In this document: positions 1-5,386 of the stretch, piece by piece
Numbering within the stretch: the first letter of the stretch is position 1
Layout: each line of letters begins with the position of its first letter
Assembly (NCBI GenBank): GCA_021810725.1
Contig: JAJZIE010000129.1
Location: forward strand, 1-6,919
DNA length: 6,919 nt
Direction: 5' to 3'
Origin: Bacillota bacterium
GTDB lineage: Bacteria > Bacillota > Sulfobacillia > JAJZYS01 > JAJYTV01
The notes under the pieces: model-generated
Told to the model about the DNA's origin: nothing
Database searches by the model: none
What the model saw: the letters and a program-made list of their open reading frames with translations, nothing else
Position numbers and translations under genes: made by a program

Positions 1-1103
1 TCGGCCGTCTCCGCGCTCATGCCTACACCGTGGTCTTGGACCCATGCCACCGCCATGTCCTCGGCCCGCCGCCAGCCGAGCTCGATCTCGGTACCTTCCG
101 GGTTGTGCCGCACCGCGTTGTCGACCGGGAGGTCGAGGACCTGCCCGACCTCCGCGGCGGGCGCGCCGATCCAGGTCTCCTGAGCTCCCTCGCTGAGGTG
201 GTGGCCGCGCGCGGCGCGGCGCACCGCCTGGGCAAGGTCCGAGAGGGCCTCGGCCTCCTTCGCGTCGAGATCGCGGATGCGGGCCGCGAGCCGCGCGGCC
301 TCGCGCTGCGCGAGCGCCGCGGCCTCCACCGCGGCGTTGCCTTTGAGACGGCCGCCGGCCAGAAGCTCTAGGGTGCCCAGCACCGTCGAGAGGGGTGTCC
401 TGAGGTCGTGCAGGGTCATCTCGCGCAGGGCCCGCTCGCGCTGCTCGGAGGCTTCGAGGGCCCCGAACATCTGGCCAAGGCGGCTGAGCATCTGCTGCAG
501 TGCCTCGGCGAGATCGCGGATCTCGCGCACGCCATGGCTCGTCGGCAGGCTGGTTTCGAGGTCCCCCGTCTCGCTGATGCGCGTGGCTTCCGCGGAGAGC
601 GAGGAGAGCGGCGCCGTCAGGCCCCGCGCCACGCCCTCGGCGACGATGGCCGCCAGCAGCACGGCCGCGAGGGTCACCAGCGCCAGGACGCCTTCGAGGA
701 TGTGCACCGGCCGATCGACGCTCGTCATGTTGATCTGTTCGAGGAAGAGGCCGCCCGGCACCGGCACGGTGTAGCGGAGGCTGCGCGACTGCTGGCTCAC
801 GCCGAGCGGAGGTGGCGACTGAGGCACGTCCCCGACCGAAAACGCCCGGTGGCCGCCCGGGCCGTAGATGGCGATCGACTCGCCGAGCGGCAGACGGTCC
901 GGCACCGCACCCGTGTGCAGGTAGAAGCCGACCGTGGAGCGGGCGGAGGCCATGAGCTGCGACTGCAGGTTGTGCACGAGCACGCTGCGCAGGAAGTAGA
1001 CGGCGCCGAAGTCCGCGAGCAGGAGCGATGCGCCGACCAGCGCCACCATGGCCACGAGCAGGCGGCGGCTCAGGCTGTGCAGACGGCGTTCAGCCTTCGC
1101 CAT
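1..1103 (-). CDS. Sensor histidine kinase, partial (C-terminus beyond left edge)
   Basis: Membrane-bound sensor kinase that autophosphorylates on histidine and passes the phosphate to the response regulator encoded just upstream. Reading back from the ATG at 1103 gives 367 codons with no stop before the window edge. Visible parts: a basic N-terminus, a first membrane helix at about residues 14-38, a periplasmic sensor segment of about 95 residues, a second membrane helix at about 135-156, and a HAMP-like linker to about 212. The H-box reads HDLRTP with phosphoacceptor His232. The N-box reads DNAVRHN (328-334) and the G1 box DHGVGM (357-362). The G2/F boxes and the C-terminus lie outside the window. 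The ATG overlaps the regulator's 3' end by 14 bases in another frame, which implies co-transcription and translational coupling. The sensor domain resembles nothing I can name, so the signal is unknown. The kinase assignment is firm. Confidence 0.93.
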   Translation of the reverse strand, partial: MAKAERRLHSLSRRLLVAMVALVGASLLLADFGAVYFLRSVLVHNLQSQLMASARSTVGFYLHTGAVPDRLPLGESIAIYGPGGHRAFSVGDVPQSPPPLGVSQQSRSLRYTVPVPGGLFLEQINMTSVDRPVHILEGVLALVTLAAVLLAAIVAEGVARGLTAPLSSLSAEATRISETGDLETSLPTSHGVREIRDLAEALQQMLSRLGQMFGALEASEQRERALREMTLHDLRTPLSTVLGTLELLAGGRLKGNAAVEAAALAQREAARLAARIRDLDAKEAEALSDLAQAVRRAARGHHLSEGAQETWIGAPAAEVGQVLDLPVDNAVRHNPEGTEIELGWRRAEDMAVAWVQDHGVGMSAETA

Positions 1104-1764
1104 GCTCGTCCAGGCGGTAGCCGAAGCCGCGCACCGTATGGATCAGGCGGGGCCCGAGGGCTTCGAGTTTGCGCCGGAGATAGCTGATGTACACGTCGAG
1201 CACGCCTTCGCCGACCTCCGCGTCGAAGCCCCAGACGCGCTCGAGGATCTGTTCGCGCGTCAGGACCCGGCGCTGGTTGCGCAGGAAGAAGCAGAGCAGG
1301 TCATACTCTCGCCGGGTGAGATCGAGCGGCTGGCCGGCGCGCAGCGCCTGCTGGCGCTCGAGGTGCACCTCGACGTCGGCGAAGCTCAGCACCGGCAGCT
1401 TGTCCTCCGGGACGGGCCTGCGAGAGACGGCGCGCATGCGCATCACGAGTTCCTCGAACGCGAAGGGCTTCGCGACGTAGTCGTCCGCGCCCAGCTCGAA
1501 GCCGTGCACGCGATCGGGGACGCTGCCGCGGGCGGTCAGCATGATCACCATGATGCCGCGGTCCTTGAGGCGGGGCACCAGGGCGAAGCCGGATCCGTCC
1601 GGCAGGTTGACGTCAACCAGGGCCAGCTGGAAGGTGCTGCGCTCGAGCAGCGCAAGCGTGTCGGCGACCGAGCCGGTGATCGTGGGCTCGAAGCCTTCGG
1701 ACGTCAGCCCAAGGCGCAGGGTGGCGCCGAGGGAAGGATCGTCCTCCACCACCAGGACACGCAT
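1090..1764 (-). CDS. OmpR/PhoB-family response regulator
   Basis: Two-component DNA-binding regulator of 224 residues, the usual size for this family. The receiver domain (about 1-115) has the acidic pair at Asp8/Asp9, phosphoacceptor Asp51 in VDVNLPDG, Thr77 in MLTA, and Lys99 in the AKP motif. The winged-helix output domain occupies about 130-220, with a typical LTRREYDLL segment and the C-terminal signature RLIHTVRGFGYRL. The frame stays open upstream to 1872, but I chose the ATG at 1764. It begins directly with the receiver strand MRVLVVEDD, has a strong Shine-Dalgarno (GGAGGGGG, 1773-1780) 8 bases upstream, and lies just downstream of a good promoter. It is the first gene of the pair with the histidine kinase. 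It may regulate itself and the divergent exporter operon, but that is inferred only from position. Confidence 0.95.
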   Translation of the reverse strand: MRVLVVEDDPSLGATLRLGLTSEGFEPTITGSVADTLALLERSTFQLALVDVNLPDGSGFALVPRLKDRGIMVIMLTARGSVPDRVHGFELGADDYVAKPFAFEELVMRMRAVSRRPVPEDKLPVLSFADVEVHLERQQALRAGQPLDLTRREYDLLCFFLRNQRRVLTREQILERVWGFDAEVGEGVLDVYISYLRRKLEALGPRLIHTVRGFGYRLDEHGEG

Positions 1765-1798
1765 CGCGATGGCCCCCTCCGCCCTCTGTCTGGGACAT

Positions 1799-1827
1799 AT
1801 TGTAGCCGAGCGGCGGGGGGAGGTCAG
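1799..1827 (-). promoter_or_regulatory. Sigma70-like promoter of the two-component operon
   Basis: On the minus strand, a -35 element CTGACC (1822-1827, 4 of 6 matches to consensus) and a -10 element TACAAT (1799-1804, 5 of 6) are separated by exactly 17 bases. Transcription would start near 1792 and leave a leader of about 28 bases containing the response regulator's ribosome binding site. The position is what one would expect for this operon. It is not experimentally shown. Confidence 0.6.
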
Positions 1828-1845
1828 CAATGGGAACCGACGGCC

Positions 1846-1875
1846 GTGGCAGGATTCTCCGCGTCGCCCCATAAT
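1846..1875 (+). promoter_or_regulatory. Candidate sigma70-like promoter of the ABC exporter operon
   Basis: On the plus strand, GTGGCA (1846-1851, 4 of 6 to the -35 consensus) lies 18 bases from CATAAT (1870-1875, 5 of 6 to the -10 consensus). Transcription would start near 1882, about 30 bases before the preferred permease start at 1913. An 8-base palindrome ACGGCCGT (1840-1847) touches the -35 element and could be part of an operator, although it is short. The -35 is imperfect, so confidence is moderate. Confidence 0.45.
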
Positions 1876-1897
1876 TCTCTAGCCGTTGAATTCGGAA

Positions 1898-1905
1898 GGG
1901 AGAGG
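1898..1905 (+). promoter_or_regulatory. Ribosome binding site that decides the permease start
   Basis: GGGAGAGG lies 7 bases before the TTG at 1913. The in-frame TTG at 1886 is too close to the predicted transcription start and has no comparable site. The in-frame ATG at 1922 would be 16 bases away, which is too far. The spacing therefore favours a TTG start at 1913. Confidence 0.6.
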
Positions 1906-1912
1906 CTGCACC

Positions 1913-3052
1913 TTGTGGGCGATGGTCGTCAAGGAGTTTCTCCAGCTCCGGCGGGATCGCCGGACCCTCGCGATGATGATCGTGCTTCCCCTCATGCTGC
2001 TGATCATCTTCGGCTACGCGGCGAGCTTCGACGTCTCGCGGATCCCGACGGTCGTCGTGGGACCTTCGGCCAAAGCCTATGCCCAGCGCCTGGAGAAGCC
2101 GTTTGCGCTGGCCGGCGCCTACCCTGCGCAGGGTCTCGCCGCGGCACGGCGGGACCTGCGCGATGGCAAGGCGGACGTGGCCTTCGTCACAGGAGGCGGG
2201 GCGACGCGGGTGCTGGTCAACGGCGCGGACCTCTTCACCGCGCGCGCGGCTGAGACGGCCGTGGCCAGGATGGCCGCGGCCCAAGTCGACCTGCCGCGTC
2301 TTCAGGCGCAACTGCGGCGGCTGCTGCCGCCGGGGCATGGAGACTTGTTCCACACACCCCGGCCCACGAAGGTCGACGTGCTCTACAACCCCGGTCTCAA
2401 GACGGCGCTCGTCATGGTGCCGGGGCTCGCTGGCGTCATCCTGGTCTTCATCGGCACCCTCATCGCCAGCCTGGGCGTGGTGCGCGAACGCCAGGCCGGC
2501 ACCTTCGAACAGCTGGCGGTGATGCCGCTCTCGCCATGGGACGTGCTGATCGGCAAGATCGCGCCGTATTTCCTCGTCGCCGCCGTGGATCTGGGCCTCG
2601 TGCTCGGCGTCGGCATGTGGCTCTTCGACGTGCCGATGCACGGTTCGTGGGCACTGCTGATCCTGGGTGCGCTGCTCTTCCTGTTCGTCACGCTGAGCAT
2701 CGGTGTCCTGATCTCGAGCGTCTCGCAGAACCAGGGGCAGGCGATCCAGCTGGCCATGCTCACCGTCCTGCCGCAGATCCTGCTCTCCGGGCTGATCTTC
2801 CCTCTCTCCTCGATGGCGGTGGGCGTGCGCTGGATCGCCTACGTCCTGCCCCTGACCTACTTCGTCGAGATCAGCCGCGGCGTGATGCTGCAGGGCCAGA
2901 CCGTCGCCGACCTCTGGCGGCCGTTCGTCTATCTGGCCGCCCTCGGCGCTGTGGCGGTCACCTTCGCGACCTTGCGCTTCTACCGCCTGCTCAATCCCGC
3001 GGCCGGGCGGGACCGCCACCGCACGAGCGCCGCCGGGAAGGTGAGGGCATGA
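1913..3052 (+). CDS. ABC-2 type transporter permease (YhhJ/YbhS/YbhR-like)
   Basis: Inner-membrane subunit of an ABC exporter, 379 residues from the TTG start, which is normal for this family (about 370-380). The N-terminus MWAMVVKEFLQLRRDRR is a typical cytoplasmic amphipathic opening, followed by membrane helix 1 (about 20-38). A large extracytoplasmic domain (about 40-163) follows, then five more helices at about 165-190, 218-240, 247-270, 280-300 and 335-356. The cytoplasmic segment RERQAGTFEQLAVMPLSP (191-208) is the conserved coupling region of ABC-2 permeases. Its stop overlaps the start of the first ATPase gene as ATGA. Only one permease is encoded here, whereas E. coli ybhFSR has two, so this one would have to work as a homodimer or with a partner elsewhere. 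The substrate cannot be read from the sequence. Relatives are linked to export of drugs and other amphipathic compounds. An upstream TTG at 1886 or a downstream ATG at 1922 are the alternative starts. Confidence 0.92.
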   Translation: MWAMVVKEFLQLRRDRRTLAMMIVLPLMLLIIFGYAASFDVSRIPTVVVGPSAKAYAQRLEKPFALAGAYPAQGLAAARRDLRDGKADVAFVTGGGATRVLVNGADLFTARAAETAVARMAAAQVDLPRLQAQLRRLLPPGHGDLFHTPRPTKVDVLYNPGLKTALVMVPGLAGVILVFIGTLIASLGVVRERQAGTFEQLAVMPLSPWDVLIGKIAPYFLVAAVDLGLVLGVGMWLFDVPMHGSWALLILGALLFLFVTLSIGVLISSVSQNQGQAIQLAMLTVLPQILLSGLIFPLSSMAVGVRWIAYVLPLTYFVEISRGVMLQGQTVADLWRPFVYLAALGAVAVTFATLRFYRLLNPAAGRDRHRTSAAGKVRA

Positions 3053-3891
3053 CGTTCGGACTGCGGGGAGTCAGCGTGCGCCGCGGGGGTGTGCTCGCGC
3101 TTCAGGATGTCGACATCGTCCTGCCGCCGGGCGAGGTGCGGGTGGTGGTCGGAGGGGACGGAGCCGGCAAGACCACGCTGCTCTCGACCCTTGCCGGCGC
3201 CTTGCGTCCAATGGAGGGAGAGGTGCTGCGGCCGGAGGCGCGGCGCATTGGCTACCTGCCGGCCGCCTCCGGTGTGTACCCGGATCTTTCCGTGGCGGAG
3301 AACCTGGCCTTCGCCGCTGCGGCCTATGGCAGCCGTGGCGCGCAAGCGAGGGAGCGGCGCCGCATGCTGCTGGCCCGCGCGGGCCTCGCAGGCGTCGAGC
3401 AGCGCCTCGGCGCGCAGCTGTCCGGCGGCATGCGCCAGAAGCTCGGCGTCATCCGTGCCATGCTGCACCATCCAGACCTCCTGATCCTCGACGAGCCGAC
3501 GACGGGTGTCGATCCCGTGAGCCGCCGGGAACTCTGGTGGCTGATCGCGCATGCGGCGGCCGAGGGCAGCGCGGTCGTCGTGGCCACCACCTACGTGGAC
3601 GAGGCCGAGCGTGCGGCGGAACTCCTGCTCCTCGACCACGGCAGGACGCTTGGCTCCGGGACGCCGCAGGCGGTGGCCGCCGCGATGCCGGGCAGGCTCT
3701 ACGCGGGCGATGATCCGCCGCGGGGCGACGCGGTGGACAGGGCCTGGCGCCGTGGCCGGCCCTGGCGGCTCTGGTGCCCGGATGAGCAGGCGCCGGGGAA
3801 AGGGTGGCGGGAGGTTCGGGCGGACCTTCAGGACGCCGTCACGGTCGCCCTGTTGCGCTGGGAGCTCTCGCGGCGGGGAGGCGCGGCATGA
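3049..3891 (+). CDS. ABC transporter ATPase, subunit 1 (YbhF N-half-like, partly degenerate)
   Basis: Cytoplasmic nucleotide-binding subunit of 280 residues. Walker A is GGDGAGKTT (35-43, Lys41). The signature LSGGM (124-128) is canonical in form. Walker B with the catalytic glutamate is LLILDEP (Asp148, Glu149), and the D-loop is GVDP. Two key residues are missing. The Q-loop reads GYLPA with Ala72 in place of glutamine, and the switch region reads ATTYVDEAE with Tyr182 in place of histidine. From memory, the first domain of E. coli YbhF also has tyrosine at the switch position, so that part is a family trait. The C-terminal tail of about 60 residues ends with a segment (RADLQDAVTVALLR) resembling the end of the YbhF N-half. 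The ATG at 3049 overlaps the permease stop by 4 bases, with AAGG 7 bases upstream. The frame extends back to 2536, but that part only shadows the permease gene. It most likely pairs with the next ATPase as a heterodimer. Confidence 0.92.
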   Translation: MTFGLRGVSVRRGGVLALQDVDIVLPPGEVRVVVGGDGAGKTTLLSTLAGALRPMEGEVLRPEARRIGYLPAASGVYPDLSVAENLAFAAAAYGSRGAQARERRRMLLARAGLAGVEQRLGAQLSGGMRQKLGVIRAMLHHPDLLILDEPTTGVDPVSRRELWWLIAHAAAEGSAVVVATTYVDEAERAAELLLLDHGRTLGSGTPQAVAAAMPGRLYAGDDPPRGDAVDRAWRRGRPWRLWCPDEQAPGKGWREVRADLQDAVTVALLRWELSRRGGAA

Positions 3892-4739
3892 TGACGGAGC
3901 CGCTGGCCGAGGGCCTCCACGTGACAAGGCGCTTCGGCGCGGCGGTCGCGGTGCGGGACGTGAGCGTGACCGTGCGGCCGGGAGAGGTTCTGGGGCTCCT
4001 GGGTGCCAATGGCGCCGGCAAGACCACGCTCTTGCGCATGCTGCTCGGGCTGCTGCCGCCCTCGGAGGGAGCGGTGCGGCTGTTCGGTCGAGGACCGTCG
4101 CTCGCCCTGCGCCGCCACATCGGCTACATGCCGCAGGGGATGGGGCTCTACGAGGACCTGACGCCGGAAGAGAACCTGCGCTTTGCCAGGGCGGTGTTCG
4201 GTGTGGACCTGAGCCTGCGTCGGAATGAGTTCCCGGACGTGCCGGTCGGCGCGCTGCCGCTCGGCTTGCAGCGACGCGTCGCCTTCCGGCAGGTGCTGCA
4301 GCACCGACCGCGGCTCTTGGTGCTCGACGAGCCAACGTCCGGCGTCGACCCGCTGATGCGGGCGCGCCTGTGGCAGGAGGTGCGGGCGGCCGCAGACCAG
4401 GGTGCCGGCGTGCTGATCACGACGCATCACATGGAGGAGGCCGAGCAGTGCGACCGGCTGGTCGTGATGGCAGACGGGCGGGTGGTCGCCGAGGGCGGTC
4501 TCGAGGAGATCCTGGCGGGGGAGGAAGTGGTCCTCGTCGAGATCGCCGACTGGGCTCAGGCCATGACGCTGCTCGAAACGGCGGGGTACGAACCGGCGCT
4601 GGTCGGACGCTCGCTCCGGCTTGCGGCGAGCGCGGAACCTGAGGTGCGGCGGGTCCTCAGCGGCCAGGAATTCCAGATCCGGCGGGCCCCCGCGACGCTC
4701 GAAGAGCGGTTCGTGGCGCTGGCCGCGCGGCGGAGTTGA
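3888..4739 (+). CDS. ABC transporter ATPase, subunit 2 (YbhF C-half-like, degenerate signature)
   Basis: Second nucleotide-binding subunit of 283 residues. Walker A is GANGAGKTT (39-47, Lys45). The Q-loop glutamine is Gln83 in GYMPQG. Walker B is LLVLDEP (Asp147, Glu148), the D-loop is GVDP, and the switch histidine is His180 in ITTHHMEEAE. These catalytic parts are intact, but the signature reads LPLGLQ (123-128) instead of LSGGQ. From memory, the second domain of YbhF also has LPLG there. The stretch between Phe104-Gly105 and the signature is about 12 residues shorter than I recall in YbhF, so the helical subdomain is trimmed. The C-terminus contains the common ATLEERFVALA motif. Two adjacent in-frame ATGs (3888 and 3891) lie within the stop overlap of the preceding gene. 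GGGGAGG (3875-3881) is 6 or 9 bases upstream, so either can serve. Confidence 0.92.
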   Translation: MMTEPLAEGLHVTRRFGAAVAVRDVSVTVRPGEVLGLLGANGAGKTTLLRMLLGLLPPSEGAVRLFGRGPSLALRRHIGYMPQGMGLYEDLTPEENLRFARAVFGVDLSLRRNEFPDVPVGALPLGLQRRVAFRQVLQHRPRLLVLDEPTSGVDPLMRARLWQEVRAAADQGAGVLITTHHMEEAEQCDRLVVMADGRVVAEGGLEEILAGEEVVLVEIADWAQAMTLLETAGYEPALVGRSLRLAASAEPEVRRVLSGQEFQIRRAPATLEERFVALAARRS

Positions 4740-5374
4740 CCGGCTCCGCGGGCGGGGGCGGGAAGCGGCGGGGACGCCGGCCGGGTCCGAGCGGCACCCG
4801 TGAAGCCATCCTCGCCGCCGCCCGGGACCGTTTCACATCGCAGGGCTACGACCGGACCAGCCTGCGGGAGATCGCGGCCGACGCCGGCGTCGACCCCGCC
4901 CTCATCCACCACTACTTCCGCGACAAGGCGGCGCTGTTCCTTGGAGCGATGCGCGTGCCGGACCTCGAGCTGGCCCTTGGGCAGGCGCTAGCGCCTGCCG
5001 GCGGCGCAGCGGACCCGGAGCAGATCGGCCCGAGGCTCCTGCGCGCCGCGGCGCTGCTCTGGGGTGACCCGGAGCTGCCGCGCACGTTGGCGGGGCTCCT
5101 GCGCACCGCCGCCACGAACGAGCAAGGTACGGCCATGCTGCGGGAATTCCTCGGTCACGCGGTGCTGAGCCGCATTGCCAAGGCGCTTCCCAGCCCCGAC
5201 GCCGAGCTGCGCGCGAGCCTCGTCGGCAGCCAGATCTTCGGACTCCTGATGGCCAGAGTGGTGCTGCGCCTCGAGCCCCTCGCGTCCCTGCCCGTCGAGG
5301 ACCTTGTGCGGGTGATCGGCCCGACCCTGCAGCGCTACCTCACGGGCGACATCGGCACCGGCTCCAGCGACTAG
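4736..5374 (+). CDS. TetR/AcrR-family transcriptional regulator
   Basis: Probable ligand-responsive repressor of 212 residues, a normal TetR length. A flexible basic N-terminal arm (KRRGRRPGP, 10-18) precedes the helix-turn-helix domain at about 22-68. Its recognition segment TSLREIAADAGVDPALIHHYF (41-61) is typical of the family. The remainder is helical and ends with a segment (LVGSQIFGLLMARVVLRLEP, then a GPTLQRYLTG-like end) resembling the TetR_C_16 type of ligand-binding domain; that subtype is from memory. The start is a TTG overlapping the previous stop as TTGA. No other ATG, GTG or TTG occurs in frame before the DNA-binding domain. GGCGGAG abuts the TTG with no spacing, which suggests termination-reinitiation rather than independent initiation. 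As last gene of the exporter operon it is likely to control that operon and itself. A 20-base palindrome lies within the gene (4980-4999). Confidence 0.93.
   Translation: MTGSAGGGGKRRGRRPGPSGTREAILAAARDRFTSQGYDRTSLREIAADAGVDPALIHHYFRDKAALFLGAMRVPDLELALGQALAPAGGAADPEQIGPRLLRAAALLWGDPELPRTLAGLLRTAATNEQGTAMLREFLGHAVLSRIAKALPSPDAELRASLVGSQIFGLLMARVVLRLEPLASLPVEDLVRVIGPTLQRYLTGDIGTGSSD
4980..4999. repeat. Perfect 20-base palindrome inside the TetR gene
   Basis: GGCAGGCGCTAGCGCCTGCC reads identically on both strands and encodes residues 82-89 of the regulator (GQALAPAG). Its size fits operators of TetR-family proteins and it could also form a hairpin in mRNA with almost no loop. A function is not shown, and GC-rich coding sequence raises the chance of an accidental palindrome. 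Confidence 0.55.
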
Positions 5375-5386
5375 TGCCAGGGTCTG

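Noticed and set aside
408..1187. A 259-codon plus-strand open frame opposite the histidine kinase
   Set aside because: The minus strand carries clear H-, N- and G1-box motifs in this interval, so the plus frame is a shadow.
1840..1847. ACGGCCGT as a confirmed operator
   Set aside because: Eight bases of symmetry are expected by chance in DNA this GC-rich and the flanks are not symmetric. It is kept only as a note in the promoter entry.
1765..1872. A 36-residue N-terminal extension of the response regulator
   Set aside because: It would include the promoter -10 and -35 elements and the ribosome binding site, and the receiver domain begins right at the ATG at 1764.
1048..2253. A 401-codon plus-strand open frame across the response regulator
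   Set aside because: It runs antisense to the response regulator, crosses the divergent promoter region and overlaps the permease out of frame. It shows no domain motifs.
1613..3019. A 468-codon minus-strand open frame opposite the permease gene
   Set aside because: The translation is rich in H, Q, D, E and R without any fold-like pattern, and it lies antisense to the permease and overlaps the response regulator. It is a typical shadow frame in GC-rich DNA.
2536..3048. An N-terminal extension of ATPase subunit 1
   Set aside because: It lies entirely inside the permease gene in another frame, has no membrane or domain features, and the ATG at 3049 has proper overlap and ribosome binding site.
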